DNA of 64,000 nt from Streptomyces thermovulgaris (GTDB taxonomy: Bacteria > Actinomycetota > Actinomycetes > Streptomycetales > Streptomycetaceae), in NCBI RefSeq assembly GCF_002155915.1, contig NZ_MUME01000011.1, forward strand, positions 31,200-95,199. Direction: 5' to 3'. Of this stretch, positions 25,112 to 35,965 are shown piece by piece; the first letter of the stretch is position 1, and each line of letters begins with the position of its first letter. A program made the translations under genes and the position numbers. Below the pieces are notes generated by a model. That model did no database searches and was not told the origin of the DNA. It saw nothing but the letters and a program-made list of their open reading frames with translations.

Positions 25112-25314
25112 GCGTGAAGCAGGCATCCGAGCACGTCGACGAGCTGCGCTGGTTCAAGAGCAGCCACAGCGGATCGGGCGGCGGCGACTGCGTGGAAGTG
25201 GCCGTCGACTCACAGGCCGTGTACGTACGGGACTCGAAGGCCGCGGGCGGCGGGCCGGTGCTGCGGGTCGGCCGGGACGAGTGGGCGGCGTTCGTGGCAC
25301 TCGCGGCGAAGTAG
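25108..25314 (+). CDS. DUF397 protein, partner of the XRE regulator
   Basis: This is a 68-residue protein. The core LRWFKSSHSGSGGGDCVEVAV followed by VYVRDSKAAGGGPVLRVGRDEW (given in parts) is the DUF397 signature. These small proteins accompany XRE/DUF5753 regulators, as in the BldB/WhiJ-like sets, and probably modulate them by direct contact. Start and stop are fixed by the ATGA overlap with the regulator. Confidence 0.93.
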   Translation: MSVKQASEHVDELRWFKSSHSGSGGGDCVEVAVDSQAVYVRDSKAAGGGPVLRVGRDEWAAFVALAAK

Positions 25315-25353
25315 GGCCGGAGACAGGAAAGTTCAGCGCCCTCGGGCACACGC

Positions 25354-25384
25354 AGGATGGATCATGGACTCCATGATCCATCCT
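25354..25384 (+). promoter_or_regulatory. 15-bp perfect inverted repeat enclosing the start codons of the NlpC/P60-type gene
   Basis: The arms aggatggatcatgga (25354-25368) and tccatgatccatcct (25370-25384) are perfectly complementary with one base between them. The left arm contains the likely ribosome binding site (agga) and the ATG at 25364. The right arm contains the in-frame ATG at 25373. As DNA it could be an operator. As RNA it could only fold with a few unpaired bases at the tip, and would hide the start site. Confidence 0.85.
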
Positions 25385-27103
25385 TCTCGTCGCGGCCTGC
25401 TCGCCGCCTTCGCCGTCTCCGCCGCCTCCGTCCCGCTCACCGGTCTGGCCGCGCCTTCGGCCCACGCCGATGCCGCCCCCGCGCCGGTCGATCCCCTCCC
25501 GGCGCCGGCCGGTCTGACCTCGGCCCGCTCCTCGGTGACTCTGGCCCCGTTGAACGCCTCGTATTTCACGCCGGTGACCCTGACCTCCCCGCTCACCACC
25601 ACGGTGCTGCCGGGGACTCCGGCCCGCACGGAGGTCACCTCGAACGGCAAGCGCGTCGCGCTGCTGACCCACGGCGCCCGGACCGTCGTCCTGCCGGGCC
25701 CGCGCAGGACGTTCACCGAGAACAAACGGCCCTTCGTGGACGACTTCCAGCGCACGCTGACGGGCTGGGGAAGCTCGCCCGGCGGCGGCAGCTGGAGCAC
25801 GCTCCCCTCCAGCTCCGACAGTTACTCGGTCGTGCCGGGCACCGGTCTGGTCGTCCTCACCACCACGGGTGTCAGCCGGCACGCCAGTCTGCGGGACGAC
25901 GAGATCACCGATGTCGACGTACGGTCCGTGGCCAGGTTCGACAAGGTGCCCACCGGTGACGCCTGTTCGTACGGCCTGACCTTCGGTTACCAGGACACCC
26001 ACAACAACTACCGGGCCCGGCTGTCCTTCACGACCGGCGGAGCGGTCCAGTTCCGCATCGAGAAGGAGGTCGACGACGCCGTCACCCAGCTGGCCTCGGC
26101 GCTCACGCTGGCGACGAACAACCCCGCGAACACGGACTGGACGATCCGGGTGCGCCGCGAGGGCTCCCGGATCCGGGCCAAGGCATGGCGTTCCGACGCC
26201 GCCGAGCCGTCCGCGTGGAACTTCGACATCGACGACGCGACCTTCGGCAAGGGCCGGGTGGGCCTGCGCGTCCTGGCCAACAGCGGCTGCACCAGCCTGC
26301 CGGTCACCCTGAAGGTGAGCCGCTTCGAGGTGAGCGCCGCCACCTGGCACACCCCGCCGAGCGTCACCCACGACGACTGGGTGCGAGTGCTGCCGGAGCC
26401 CTTCGACGGCACCTGGACGCCCGAGCTGGAGCAGACGATCCGCGGCTGGGCCGGCTCCACCGCGCCGGATGTGCTCGCCTGTGCGGCGATGTTCCTCGCG
26501 GGCGCCCCCGCGGTCACCGCCGGGGACGGTCCGGCGCAGGGCAAACAGGTTCTGGGCGAGGCCGGTTACGGCTATCTGGACGCGCAGGGGTACCGCCTGG
26601 AGGGTGCCGACTTCCACGAGTACATGGGCATCGGCTGGACGTTCCCCGACGGCACCTACACCGGTCCGTCGAGCAAGCAGGTCGGGAATCTCGACTGCTC
26701 CGGCTACACGCGCATGGTCTACGGCTACCACATGGGCGTGCCCATGGCCGCGAAGGCAGACACGTCGGGGACACGGATACCGCGCAAGTCCCGCGACATG
26801 GCCGACCACGCGCCCGGTGTGCTCATCGACCGGACCGACGGCACCCGTCCGCCGGCCGCCGACCTGCTCCAGCCCGGCGATCTCGTCCTGTTCAACGCCG
26901 ACTCCGGGGACGACGAGGACCAGGGGTCCGTCACGGTCGACCACGTCGGGATCTACCTCGGGCGGGATGCGGCGGGCAAGCGCCGCTTCCTGTCCAGCCG
27001 CAAGACGGTCAACGGGCCCACCATGTCCGACCTGGGCGGCCCCTCGCTGCTCGACGGCACGGGCCTGTACGCCAGGTCGCTGCACACGGTGCGCCGTATC
27101 TGA
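25364..27103 (+). CDS. Tat-exported NlpC/P60-type hydrolase with lectin-like domain
   Basis: This is a 579-residue protein. The N-terminus PSRRGLLAAFAVSAASVPL is a Tat signal (twin Arg, then a hydrophobic core, with A-x-A near residue 35). Residues ~125-325 form a beta-rich domain resembling concanavalin/LamG-type folds (FVDDFQRTLTGWGSS ... FEVSAATWH). The C-terminal part has NLDCSGYTRMVYGYHMG, the NlpC/P60 nucleophile Cys motif, and VTVDHVGIYLG with the catalytic His. The protein should cleave cell-wall peptides or a related amide outside the membrane. Whether ATG 25364 or 25373 is used is unclear, and both lie in the inverted repeat. Confidence 0.85.
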   Translation: MDSMIHPSRRGLLAAFAVSAASVPLTGLAAPSAHADAAPAPVDPLPAPAGLTSARSSVTLAPLNASYFTPVTLTSPLTTTVLPGTPARTEVTSNGKRVALLTHGARTVVLPGPRRTFTENKRPFVDDFQRTLTGWGSSPGGGSWSTLPSSSDSYSVVPGTGLVVLTTTGVSRHASLRDDEITDVDVRSVARFDKVPTGDACSYGLTFGYQDTHNNYRARLSFTTGGAVQFRIEKEVDDAVTQLASALTLATNNPANTDWTIRVRREGSRIRAKAWRSDAAEPSAWNFDIDDATFGKGRVGLRVLANSGCTSLPVTLKVSRFEVSAATWHTPPSVTHDDWVRVLPEPFDGTWTPELEQTIRGWAGSTAPDVLACAAMFLAGAPAVTAGDGPAQGKQVLGEAGYGYLDAQGYRLEGADFHEYMGIGWTFPDGTYTGPSSKQVGNLDCSGYTRMVYGYHMGVPMAAKADTSGTRIPRKSRDMADHAPGVLIDRTDGTRPPAADLLQPGDLVLFNADSGDDEDQGSVTVDHVGIYLGRDAAGKRRFLSSRKTVNGPTMSDLGGPSLLDGTGLYARSLHTVRRI

Positions 27104-27344
27104 GGCGGTGTTCCGGGGCCGGGCCGCCGGACGGCCGGCACGGCGGAACACGGCCGGTGCTCCTCCCCGCGGGCCCGGCCGCTCACGGCGCGGAGGGAGC
27201 CCGGCCCCAGTACCCCCCGGTCCACGACCACGTGCGATCGCGCCCACGGACGGCGGCACGGCGCCGGGTAGGGTGAGGCCGGAAGATGTCCGGCGGGACG
27301 ACCCGTCGGCAAGGTGACGAGCAGGGACGACCCTGCAGAACGCG

Positions 27345-28511
27345 TTGACCTCTGTGCCCACGGTTTCCGTTCTTCGCACCGTCCTCACCCCGACCGTGGT
27401 CCTCCGGCTCGCCCTCGGGTGGGGCGCGTTCCTCGCCCTTTTCCTCGCCGCCCCCTTTCTCTCCGGACGTCTGCCGGCTCCGGCGCTGTGGGCGGTGCTC
27501 GCGGGGATCGTCACGGTGATCGTCGTCTGTGCCTTCGGGGTGGTCACCCAGGCCGAGCACCTTGCGCGCCGGCTCGGAGACCCTTACGGCACCCTTGTGC
27601 TCACCCTCTCCATCGTGCTGATCGAGGTCGTCCTGATCTCGGCGGTGATGCTGGGCCCGGGTGAGCACGCCACCGTCGCCCGTGACTCCGTCATGGCGGT
27701 GTCGATGATCATCCTCGACCTCGTCATCGGCGTGGCCCTGCTCGCAGGGGGCCTGCGCCACGACGACCTCCGTCCCAACCGCGCCGGAGTCTCGGCCTAC
27801 TTGGCCTTTCTCACGGTCCTCCTTGCCGTCGCGTTCGCCTTCCCCGGTCTCATCGGCACGGAAGGCACCTACACGACGGGGCAGAGGATCCCGATCGTCA
27901 TCCTCACCGTGTTCCTGTACGGGTTCTTCCTCCACCGGCAGACGGGCGCCCAGCGCATGGACTTTCAGGAAGTCGTCCCGAGCCGCGGTGGTGCGGACGC
28001 TCCGGCCCCGGAGGCCGAGCAGCAGAGGAACAGGCCCTTCGACGTGCTGATCCGCCACCGGTCGGAGGCCGTCGCCCGCACCGTGCTGCTCGTGGCGACC
28101 GTGGTCCCGATCGTGCTGCTCTCCCACGACATGGCCGCCCTTCTCGACGACGGGCTCGGCCGGGCCGGGGCACCGGTGGCGCTGTCGGGCGTCCTCATTG
28201 CGACGATCGTGTTCCTGCCCGAGACGATCACCACGATCCGCGCCGCCCTGAACGGAGAGATCCAGCGGGTGAGCAATCTCTGTCACGGTGCTCTGGTCTC
28301 CACGGTCGGTCTGACCGTCCCCGCCGTGCTGACGATCGGGCTGATCACCGGACAGGGTGTCACCCTCGCCGAGAGTCCCGCCCATCTCGTCCTCCTCGGC
28401 CTGTCCCTGCTGCTCACTCTCATCACCTTCACGGGCCCGCGTGTGACCGCCCTCCACGGAGCGGCGCACCTGATGCTCTTCGTCCTTTACGGGCTCTCCG
28501 TGTTCTCCTGA
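27345..28511 (+). CDS. chaA: Calcium/proton antiporter (ChaA/CaCA family)
   Basis: This is a 388-residue protein with about eleven hydrophobic helices. The two internally repeated CaCA regions are visible: GTLVLTLSIVLIEVVLIS (about 82-99) with its acidic Glu, and VLIATIVFLPETITTIRAAL (about 283-302) with the matching Glu. A hydrophilic loop around 205-230 separates the halves. The family exchanges Ca2+, or Na+/K+, for protons at the membrane. The start is uncertain between TTG 27345 and GTG 27354, and no strong ribosome binding site is seen for either. Confidence 0.88.
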   Translation: MTSVPTVSVLRTVLTPTVVLRLALGWGAFLALFLAAPFLSGRLPAPALWAVLAGIVTVIVVCAFGVVTQAEHLARRLGDPYGTLVLTLSIVLIEVVLISAVMLGPGEHATVARDSVMAVSMIILDLVIGVALLAGGLRHDDLRPNRAGVSAYLAFLTVLLAVAFAFPGLIGTEGTYTTGQRIPIVILTVFLYGFFLHRQTGAQRMDFQEVVPSRGGADAPAPEAEQQRNRPFDVLIRHRSEAVARTVLLVATVVPIVLLSHDMAALLDDGLGRAGAPVALSGVLIATIVFLPETITTIRAALNGEIQRVSNLCHGALVSTVGLTVPAVLTIGLITGQGVTLAESPAHLVLLGLSLLLTLITFTGPRVTALHGAAHLMLFVLYGLSVFS

Positions 28512-28607
28512 GGGGCTGCCGATTCCGGGTGCCCCGAAGACCACCCGGGGAGCCGCCTGCGGGTCGGTCCGCGGCCGGGTGTCAGTGGTGACGCATACGC
28601 TCCGCGC

Positions 28608-29315
28608 ATGGCTGAGCAGCAGATGTGGGCGGGAGTCCGTGAGCGGGTGGCGGCGGTCGGCGTGCGTCCGCGGAGCACTGAGGTGTTCGGCGCGCACGGG
28701 CACGGCTTTCGTCTCGAGGAACCGCTGACGGCGGCGGAACTGGCCGAGCTGGAGACGCAGATCGGCGTACGGCTGCCCGAGGACTACCGGCAGTTCCTCC
28801 TCACCGTGGGCGCCGGTGGTGCCGGTCCGGCCTACGGCGTCTTTCCGCTCCGCAGGACCGGTGCCGGCTGGCGGTGGGAGGGCGACGGAGCGGTCCTCAC
28901 GGACCTGTCGCGGCTCGCCGAGCCTTTTCCCGTACAGGGGCCGGACGCGGCGGCGGTGCGGGCTCTGCTGGACGAGTGCCCGGAGGAAGAGGACTTCGAC
29001 GGACCCGACGGGCTCGAGGAATTCGACGCGCGCAGGGAGGCCTGGGAGGAGCGCTGGGTCGAGCTGATGTGGAACCCGGACCGGACCGTCGGCGCCGTCG
29101 TGATCTGCCACCGCGGCTGCGCCCTGCGCGAGTGGCTGGTCCTCAGCGGGCCCGAGCGCGGCCACATATGGGCGGACGACCGGGCCGACGAGGACGGTAC
29201 GGACCTGGTGCCCCGGCTCGACGCGTCGGGTGAGCCGCTGACGTTCGCCCGCTGGTATCTGGACTGGCTGGAGGCCGCCGAGCGTCTGGTCCTCGTGGGC
29301 GACGCCGGGATCTGA
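28608..29315 (+). CDS. SMI1/KNR4-family protein
   Basis: This 235-residue protein contains TAAELAELETQIGVRLPEDYRQFLLTVG (in parts: ELETQIGVRLPEDYRQFL), the core of the SMI1/KNR4 (SUKH) fold. GVFPLRRTG follows, and later strands run through EWLVLSGPERGHIWADDRADEDG. SUKH proteins are often immunity factors against polymorphic toxins, but many stand alone. No toxin gene is adjacent here. An acidic stretch (ECPEEEDFDGPDGLEEFDARREAWEE, about 124-149) is characteristic of the subgroup. Confidence 0.85.
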   Translation: MAEQQMWAGVRERVAAVGVRPRSTEVFGAHGHGFRLEEPLTAAELAELETQIGVRLPEDYRQFLLTVGAGGAGPAYGVFPLRRTGAGWRWEGDGAVLTDLSRLAEPFPVQGPDAAAVRALLDECPEEEDFDGPDGLEEFDARREAWEERWVELMWNPDRTVGAVVICHRGCALREWLVLSGPERGHIWADDRADEDGTDLVPRLDASGEPLTFARWYLDWLEAAERLVLVGDAGI

Positions 29316-29383
29316 GGTTCCGTCTTCGGCGGCCGGCCGGACCCGGTCCGCAACCGTGCCGGGTGTCCGTGCTCTCCGGCTCC

Positions 29384-30205
29384 CTACGCCATCAGCGCCG
29401 CGTGCGTCCAGCCGGGTTCGGCCGTCCGGCCCTGCTGGGCCGCGCGGGCCAGGGTGCGGCGGTCCGGGTGGGTGCCCGGGGGAATGACGGGGCACACCTC
29501 GACCTCGGCGGTCAGGCCGCGGGTCGAGGCCACCCGCCACAGGGACGCCACCAGGGAGTCGTCGCCGACGAAGGCCGCGGCGGTGCCGGTCGTTCCTCCC
29601 GGGGCGCGGTAGCGGATGCGGACCGGCTGGACCGGTGCGCCGGCGTCCAGGGCGGCCTGGAAGACGGCCCGGCGGAAACGGCCCTGGGCACGGCCGCACC
29701 AGGTGCTGCCCTCGGGGAAGGCGGCGACCGCGGCGCCCTCGCGCAGTGCCTCGGTGATGCGGGCGACCGTGTCCGGGAGGGCGCGCGGGCGGTTCCGGTC
29801 GATGAACAGGGTTCCGCCGCGTGCCGCGAGCGCGCCCGCCACCGGCCATCGGCGGATCTCCGCCTTGGCGAGCATCCGGGCCGGGCGTACCGCGGCCAGC
29901 AGTGGGACGTCCAGCCAGGAGATGTGGTTGGCGACCAGGAGGAGGCCGCCGGTGGGCGGGGCGGTGCCGGTGATGCGGAGGCGGAGCCCCGAGGCCCGTA
30001 CGACCGCGCGGCACCAGCGCCGGATCCAGTCGGCGGGGATCCGCCGGCGCAGCGGCACCAGGGCGGCCCCGGTCAGCACCAGTGCCGTGATCAGCGTCAG
30101 CCGCAGCACGGCACGCGGTACGGCCGCCGCCGACCGTGCCGTCGACCGTGTCGTCGTCACGCACGTCCTCGGGGTGCAGGGCGCGCCGGGCAGCCAGGTG
30201 CTCAT
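29384..30205 (-). CDS. 1-acyl-glycerol-3-phosphate/lyso-ornithine-lipid acyltransferase (OlsA-like)
   Basis: This is a 273-residue PlsC-family enzyme. A membrane helix (about 33-50) precedes the catalytic motif NHISWLD (H-x4-D, about 93-99), the substrate motif GTLFIDR (about 128-134) and FPEGSTWCG (about 158-166). Its start overlaps the stop of the OlsB-like gene (ATGA). OlsB makes lyso-ornithine lipid and OlsA adds the second acyl chain, so the pair probably makes ornithine lipids. The sequence alone does not exclude an ordinary phosphatidic-acid role. Confidence 0.82.
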   Translation of the reverse strand: MSTWLPGAPCTPRTCVTTTRSTARSAAAVPRAVLRLTLITALVLTGAALVPLRRRIPADWIRRWCRAVVRASGLRLRITGTAPPTGGLLLVANHISWLDVPLLAAVRPARMLAKAEIRRWPVAGALAARGGTLFIDRNRPRALPDTVARITEALREGAAVAAFPEGSTWCGRAQGRFRRAVFQAALDAGAPVQPVRIRYRAPGGTTGTAAAFVGDDSLVASLWRVASTRGLTAEVEVCPVIPPGTHPDRRTLARAAQQGRTAEPGWTHAALMA

Positions 30206-30987
30206 CGGGCCGGCAGGAGGGAGAGGAAGTGCCGCAGATAGCGGGGGCCGACCGAGCGCATCGACAGCAGGACGTACAGGTCGGCGACCCCGAAGTCCGG
30301 GTCGTGGGCGGGCTCGCCGCAGACCCGGGCGCCGAGGCGGAGGTAGCCGCGCAGCAGGGCGGGCAGTTCGGTGGGGGCGGCGGACGCGGGCGCGGCCCGG
30401 GGGATCCACGGCCGCAGCGGGCGGACCCGGTGTTCCTGCGGGGCCAGGTGCCTGGCGCGCACCCGGTCCCAGGTGGCGGAGGCGAGCGCGCCGCCGTCGG
30501 CCAGCGGGATCGAGCAGCAGCCCGCCAGCCACTGGTGGCCGCGGTCGAGCATGTAGTGGGCCAGGCCGGCCCAGATCAGGCCGATGACCGTGCCGTCGCG
30601 GTGGTCGGGGTGCACGCAGGAGCGGCCCACCTCGACCAGGCCGGGGCGGAGCGCGTCCAGCGGGGTCAGGTCGAACTCGCTCTCCGCGTACAGCCCTCCG
30701 GCGGCCGCGACCCGCTCCGGCGGCAGCAGCCGGTAAGTGCCGACGACCTGCCCGGTGAGGGTGTCGTGCACGAGCAGGTGGTCGCAGTGGGCGTCGAAGG
30801 GGTCGATGTCGTGGCCGGGCAGCGGAGTGGACAGCCGGGCGCCCATCTCCCCGGCGAAGACGTCGTACCGCAGCCGCTGCGCGGCCCGCACCTCCGCCTC
30901 GTCCCGGGCGAGGGCGACGGTGTAACGGGCGGGCAACGGGGGCCGCGCGGGCTGCGGAGGGCTTGTGGGCCTCGTGGGGGCGGTCAT
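30202..30987 (-). CDS. GNAT-fold ornithine acyl-ACP N-acyltransferase (OlsB-like)
   Basis: This is a 261-residue protein. After a Pro-rich N-terminus (1-20), AAQRLRYDVFAGEMGARLS (about 36-54), GHDIDPFDAHCDHLLVHD and LVEVGRSCVHPDHRDG match the OlsB/autoinducer-synthase-like GNAT subfamily. That subfamily transfers 3-hydroxyacyl chains from ACP to the alpha-amine of ornithine. It is coupled to the OlsA-like gene downstream. An analogous pair precedes the sdh genes in S. coelicolor, as I recall. The activity is inferred from the family and pairing. Confidence 0.8.
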   Translation of the reverse strand: MTAPTRPTSPPQPARPPLPARYTVALARDEAEVRAAQRLRYDVFAGEMGARLSTPLPGHDIDPFDAHCDHLLVHDTLTGQVVGTYRLLPPERVAAAGGLYAESEFDLTPLDALRPGLVEVGRSCVHPDHRDGTVIGLIWAGLAHYMLDRGHQWLAGCCSIPLADGGALASATWDRVRARHLAPQEHRVRPLRPWIPRAAPASAAPTELPALLRGYLRLGARVCGEPAHDPDFGVADLYVLLSMRSVGPRYLRHFLSLLPAR

Positions 30988-31163
30988 GGCACTCTCCAGG
31001 TCACGGGCCGGGGGAACGAGGTGCGGGCCGGCGGTGGCGTACGGCCCGCAGGTCCTGTTCTCCCCGGGTCCGCTGACCGGAGCGTGACCGGCACGAAGAG
31101 GCCGGGTGTGAGGTTGTTGAACGGCGGGCGGGCCGGAGGCCCTCCCGCACGGTCAGCCGGGCC

Positions 31164-32189
31164 TCACCCCGCCGGCGTGCACAGGGCCGCCCACCGCTCG
31201 GTCTCCGCCGTGTCGAGGACGCGCTCCAGGACCAGGTCGCCCGTCATGCCGGGGAAGAACCGTCCCGCCGGCCAGCTCCGCTCGTACGGCGGCGGGTCGA
31301 GGACCAGCAGACGGACGCCGTCGACCACGGGGATGTCGCTGGGCGTGCCTTCGTTCCAGATCCACTCCCCGCTGGGGGCGACGAGGTTGAAGGAGCCGGT
31401 GGTGAGGACCTGGCCCGGTGCGTCACGGCACACGGCCGCCTCCTCGGCGGAGGGTGCCCGGCCGGGTATGTGCCCGCCGCCCACCAGGACGTCGGCGAGC
31501 AGCGTGTGCAGCTGGAAGTTGTCGCCGATGCCGTGCATCCGCAGCGCGTAACCAGTGCCGCTGGGACGGTGGATGACGACCAGGGGTTCGTCGTCCAGCA
31601 CCAGCAGGGCGTAGGTCAGGCACTTGAAGGGGTGCCCGGAGGCCTCCTCCACGGCGGACAGTGCGCGCAGCAGTTCCGTGCGCCGGGCGCTGTCGAGCCC
31701 GGTCCGCACCGCGGGGTGGTTCAGCATCGCCACGGACGCCGTCTCCCACTGGGGCAGGCTCCACCAGCCCGTGGCGGCCTCCCAGCCGACCCGCTCCACG
31801 ATCTCCGGTCCCGGGCCGCCCGCGTCCGGCTCGGGGAGGTCCCCTCCCCCGGTCGCCGCCCAGCGCTCGCAGAACGTCCCGGCGGCGGCGAGCGCGTCGG
31901 CGAGCCCGTCGAGGATGTGCGGTGCGCAGCGCGTGGCGTCCGCGCCGCGTTCGACGCAGGCGCCGGCCATCACGGCCACCACACCGCGCGGTCCGGGCGG
32001 CACCTTCGGCAGCAGTGCGGCGAGCCGGGGTCCGGCCTGCGTGATCTCGTGGTCCCCCGCCTGGTCGAAGTACGTGTGCAGCTCCTGGAAGGTGTGCTGC
32101 GACCGGTCGGCGTCCTGTGCCCGTACAGCGGCCTCGAAGCCGGTCACGGCGTCGAGGAACCGCTCCCTCCCCTGTTGTTCGAAGATCAT
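31164..32189 (-). CDS. Conserved hypothetical protein
   Basis: This is a 341-residue soluble protein. The N-terminal ~115 residues are helical (EQQGRERFLDAVTGFEAAVRA). The rest is mixed alpha/beta, with MHGIGDNFQLHTLLADVLVG and APSGEWIWNEGTPSDIPVVDGVRLLVLDPP (given in parts). No catalytic motif is recognised. The GC-rich third positions and a normal start (ATG 32189) support a real gene. It sits between the ornithine-lipid genes and sdhCAB, all on the same strand, but is separated from both by over 170 bases. Confidence 0.7.
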   Translation of the reverse strand: MIFEQQGRERFLDAVTGFEAAVRAQDADRSQHTFQELHTYFDQAGDHEITQAGPRLAALLPKVPPGPRGVVAVMAGACVERGADATRCAPHILDGLADALAAAGTFCERWAATGGGDLPEPDAGGPGPEIVERVGWEAATGWWSLPQWETASVAMLNHPAVRTGLDSARRTELLRALSAVEEASGHPFKCLTYALLVLDDEPLVVIHRPSGTGYALRMHGIGDNFQLHTLLADVLVGGGHIPGRAPSAEEAAVCRDAPGQVLTTGSFNLVAPSGEWIWNEGTPSDIPVVDGVRLLVLDPPPYERSWPAGRFFPGMTGDLVLERVLDTAETERWAALCTPAG

Positions 32190-32386
32190 GCGCGCACACT
32201 ACAGAGAGGGTGTGACAACGGCCGTGCTTCTCCCGGGGGCCTGCCTTCCCGGGCGTCCGTGTCCCCGGTCCTCGGAAGCCTGCCTGCTCGGTCCCCGAAG
32301 CCCGTCTTCTCGAAGGGCTGCGCCCTCGGAGGCCTGCGCTCCCGAGGGCACGCCCTCTCGGGCGGCACGTGTTCCCGACAACACGA

Positions 32387-32422
32387 GACGGGGCCGGGAT
32401 GAGCACCACTCCCGGCCCCGTC
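32387..32422 (-). terminator. Terminator of the sdhCAB transcript
   Basis: The arms gacggggccggg (32387-32398) and cccggccccgtc (32411-32422) pair over 12 bp with a 12-base loop, 48 bases after the sdhB stop. The stretch 32190-32386 beyond it consists of GC-rich degenerate repeats (for example cggaagcctgcc, cggaggcctgcg) without a gene. Confidence 0.75.
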
Positions 32423-32469
32423 CGTCCGCCCCCTCGGCGAACGCTCTCGAGGAACTGCGCGGCTACCGG

Positions 32470-33215
32470 TTACCGCTTGGCGGCCTTGCGGGTCGCGCGC
32501 AGCCACTCCTTGTTCATGTTGGTGATCGACGTCAGGGGGATGCCCTTCGGGCAGGCGGTGGCGCACTCCCCGGTCAGGGTGCAGCCGCCGAAGCCCTCCT
32601 CGTCCATCTGGGCCACCATGTTCAGCACGCGGGTCTCGCGCTCGGGGGCGCCCTGCGGCAGGACGTTGAGGTGGTTGATCTTGGCGGAGGTGAAGAGCAT
32701 CGCCGCGCCGTTGGGGCAGGCCGCCACGCAGGCGCCGCAGCCGATGCACTCGGCGTGCTCGAAGGCGTAGTCGGCGTCCGCCTTGGGCACGGGCGTGGCG
32801 TGGGCCTCGGGCGCGGAGCCGGTGGGGGCGGTGATGTAGCCGCCGGCCTGGATGATGCGGTCGAAGGCCGACCGGTCGACCACCAGGTCCTTCACCACCG
32901 GGAAGGCCGCCGCCCGCCACGGCTCGATGTCGATGGTGTCGCCGTCCTTGAAGGACCGCATGTGCAGCTGGCAGGTGGTGGTGCGCTCGGGGCCGTGCGC
33001 CTCGCCGTTGATGACCAGGCTGCACGCGCCGCAGATGCCCTCGCGGCAGTCGTGGTCGAAGGCGACGGGGTCCTCGCCGGAGAGGATGAGCTGTTCGTTG
33101 AGGACGTCCAGCATCTCCAGGAAGGACATGTCGGGCGAGATGCCATCCACCTCGTAGGTGGCCATGGCGCCTTCGGCGTCGGCGTTCTTCTGGCGCCAGA
33201 CGCGCAGGGTGAGCT

Positions 33216-33219
<4 letters not shown>
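32470..33219 (-). CDS. sdhB: Succinate dehydrogenase/fumarate reductase iron-sulfur subunit
   Basis: This is a 249-residue protein. The N-terminal [2Fe-2S] domain has [18 protein letters not shown] and the distal Cys in [10 protein letters not shown]. The C-terminal domain has [15 protein letters not shown] and [16 protein letters not shown], the ligands of the [4Fe-4S] and [3Fe-4S] clusters. It passes electrons from the flavoprotein to the membrane cytochrome. Its start overlaps the sdhA stop by four bases. It is the last gene of the operon. Confidence 0.95.
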
Positions 33220-35165
<1,946 letters not shown>

Positions 35166-35166
35166 G

Positions 35167-35871
35167 TCAGCTCACCACTCCGGTCATGACGCCCACCGGG
35201 ACGGCGATGAAGCCGGCCGTGAGCAGCAGTGCGAGGACGTTGGCGGCGGCCTTCAGGGCGCGGTCGCGGGCGCGGCTGCCGACGCCGAGGGTCTGGGCGG
35301 CGCTCCACAGGCCGTGCCGGATGTGCAGGCCGAGCGCCAGCATGGCGACGATGTAGATCACATTGCCGTACCAGGTGGAGAAGGTGGCCACGACGTTCTG
35401 GTACGGCCGGCCCGGCTGGAAGTCCGTGTGCACGGTGCCGGTGGTCAGGTCGAGGAGGTGCCAGAGGATGAACAGACCGAGGATGACCCCGCCCCAGCGC
35501 ATGGTGCGGGTGGCATAGCTCGCCCGGGGCTTGGAGTGGACGTACTTCTGCGGCCGCGCCTTGATGTCGCGTCGGCTGAGCTGGTACGCGGAGACGGCGT
35601 GGGCGACGACCGCGAGCACCAGGACGACCCGGACGAGCCAGAGCGTCCACTCGTAGTGCATGAACGGCTCGCCGATGGTCCGCAGCCAGTGGGCGTAGTG
35701 GTTGAACTCTCCGGCCCCGAAGAAGATCTTCAGGTTTCCGAGCATGTGGACGACCAGGTACAGCAGCATGATCAAGCCGCTGACCGCCATCACGGTCTTC
35801 TTGCCGACGGTCGAGCCCCAGATGGTACGAACCATGGACGGCCGTCGGTCCGTCCGCGTTGCCAGTGCCAT
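35167..35871 (-). CDS. sdhC: Succinate dehydrogenase cytochrome b558-type membrane subunit
   Basis: This is a 234-residue protein with five hydrophobic helices (about 25-47, 74-95, 121-140, 165-185 and 207-228). His residues suitable for haem are in [27 protein letters not shown] and GLHIRHGLW. This is the pattern of di-haem single-subunit anchors. It links succinate oxidation to menaquinone. It is the first gene of sdhCAB, with sdhA starting one base after its stop. A divergent LysR gene lies upstream. Confidence 0.92.
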   Translation of the reverse strand: MALATRTDRRPSMVRTIWGSTVGKKTVMAVSGLIMLLYLVVHMLGNLKIFFGAGEFNHYAHWLRTIGEPFMHYEWTLWLVRVVLVLAVVAHAVSAYQLSRRDIKARPQKYVHSKPRASYATRTMRWGGVILGLFILWHLLDLTTGTVHTDFQPGRPYQNVVATFSTWYGNVIYIVAMLALGLHIRHGLWSAAQTLGVGSRARDRALKAAANVLALLLTAGFIAVPVGVMTGVVS

Positions 35872-35965
35872 GTCCCATGAAGGTAGGGCCGAAAGGCCCT
35901 ATCGGTCCAAGACATGGAGCAGCTTGTTTCGATAGGCAATCCCTATGAAGACGTATGCTGGTCGG
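35872..35965. promoter_or_regulatory. Divergent promoter/operator region of sdhC and the LysR gene
   Basis: A small hairpin agggcc-gaaa-ggccct (35885-35900) lies just before sdhC. The motifs ccctatcg (35897-35904) and cgatagg (35930-35936) form a spaced inverted repeat, and ccctatg recurs at 35941-35947. Such spaced repeats are what LysR proteins bind. TATGCT (35954-35959) is placed as a -10 box for a leaderless LysR transcript starting at the GTG at 35966. Confidence 0.6.

Noticed and set aside
28608..29315. SMI1/KNR4 protein as immunity gene of a toxin locus
   Set aside because: No toxin-like or secreted polymorphic gene is adjacent; the neighbours are an ion antiporter and lipid acyltransferases.
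32190..32386. A possible gene in the GC-rich repeats beside sdhB
   Set aside because: Open frames are Pro/Arg/Gly low complexity without start context, and the stretch is made of degenerate short repeats.
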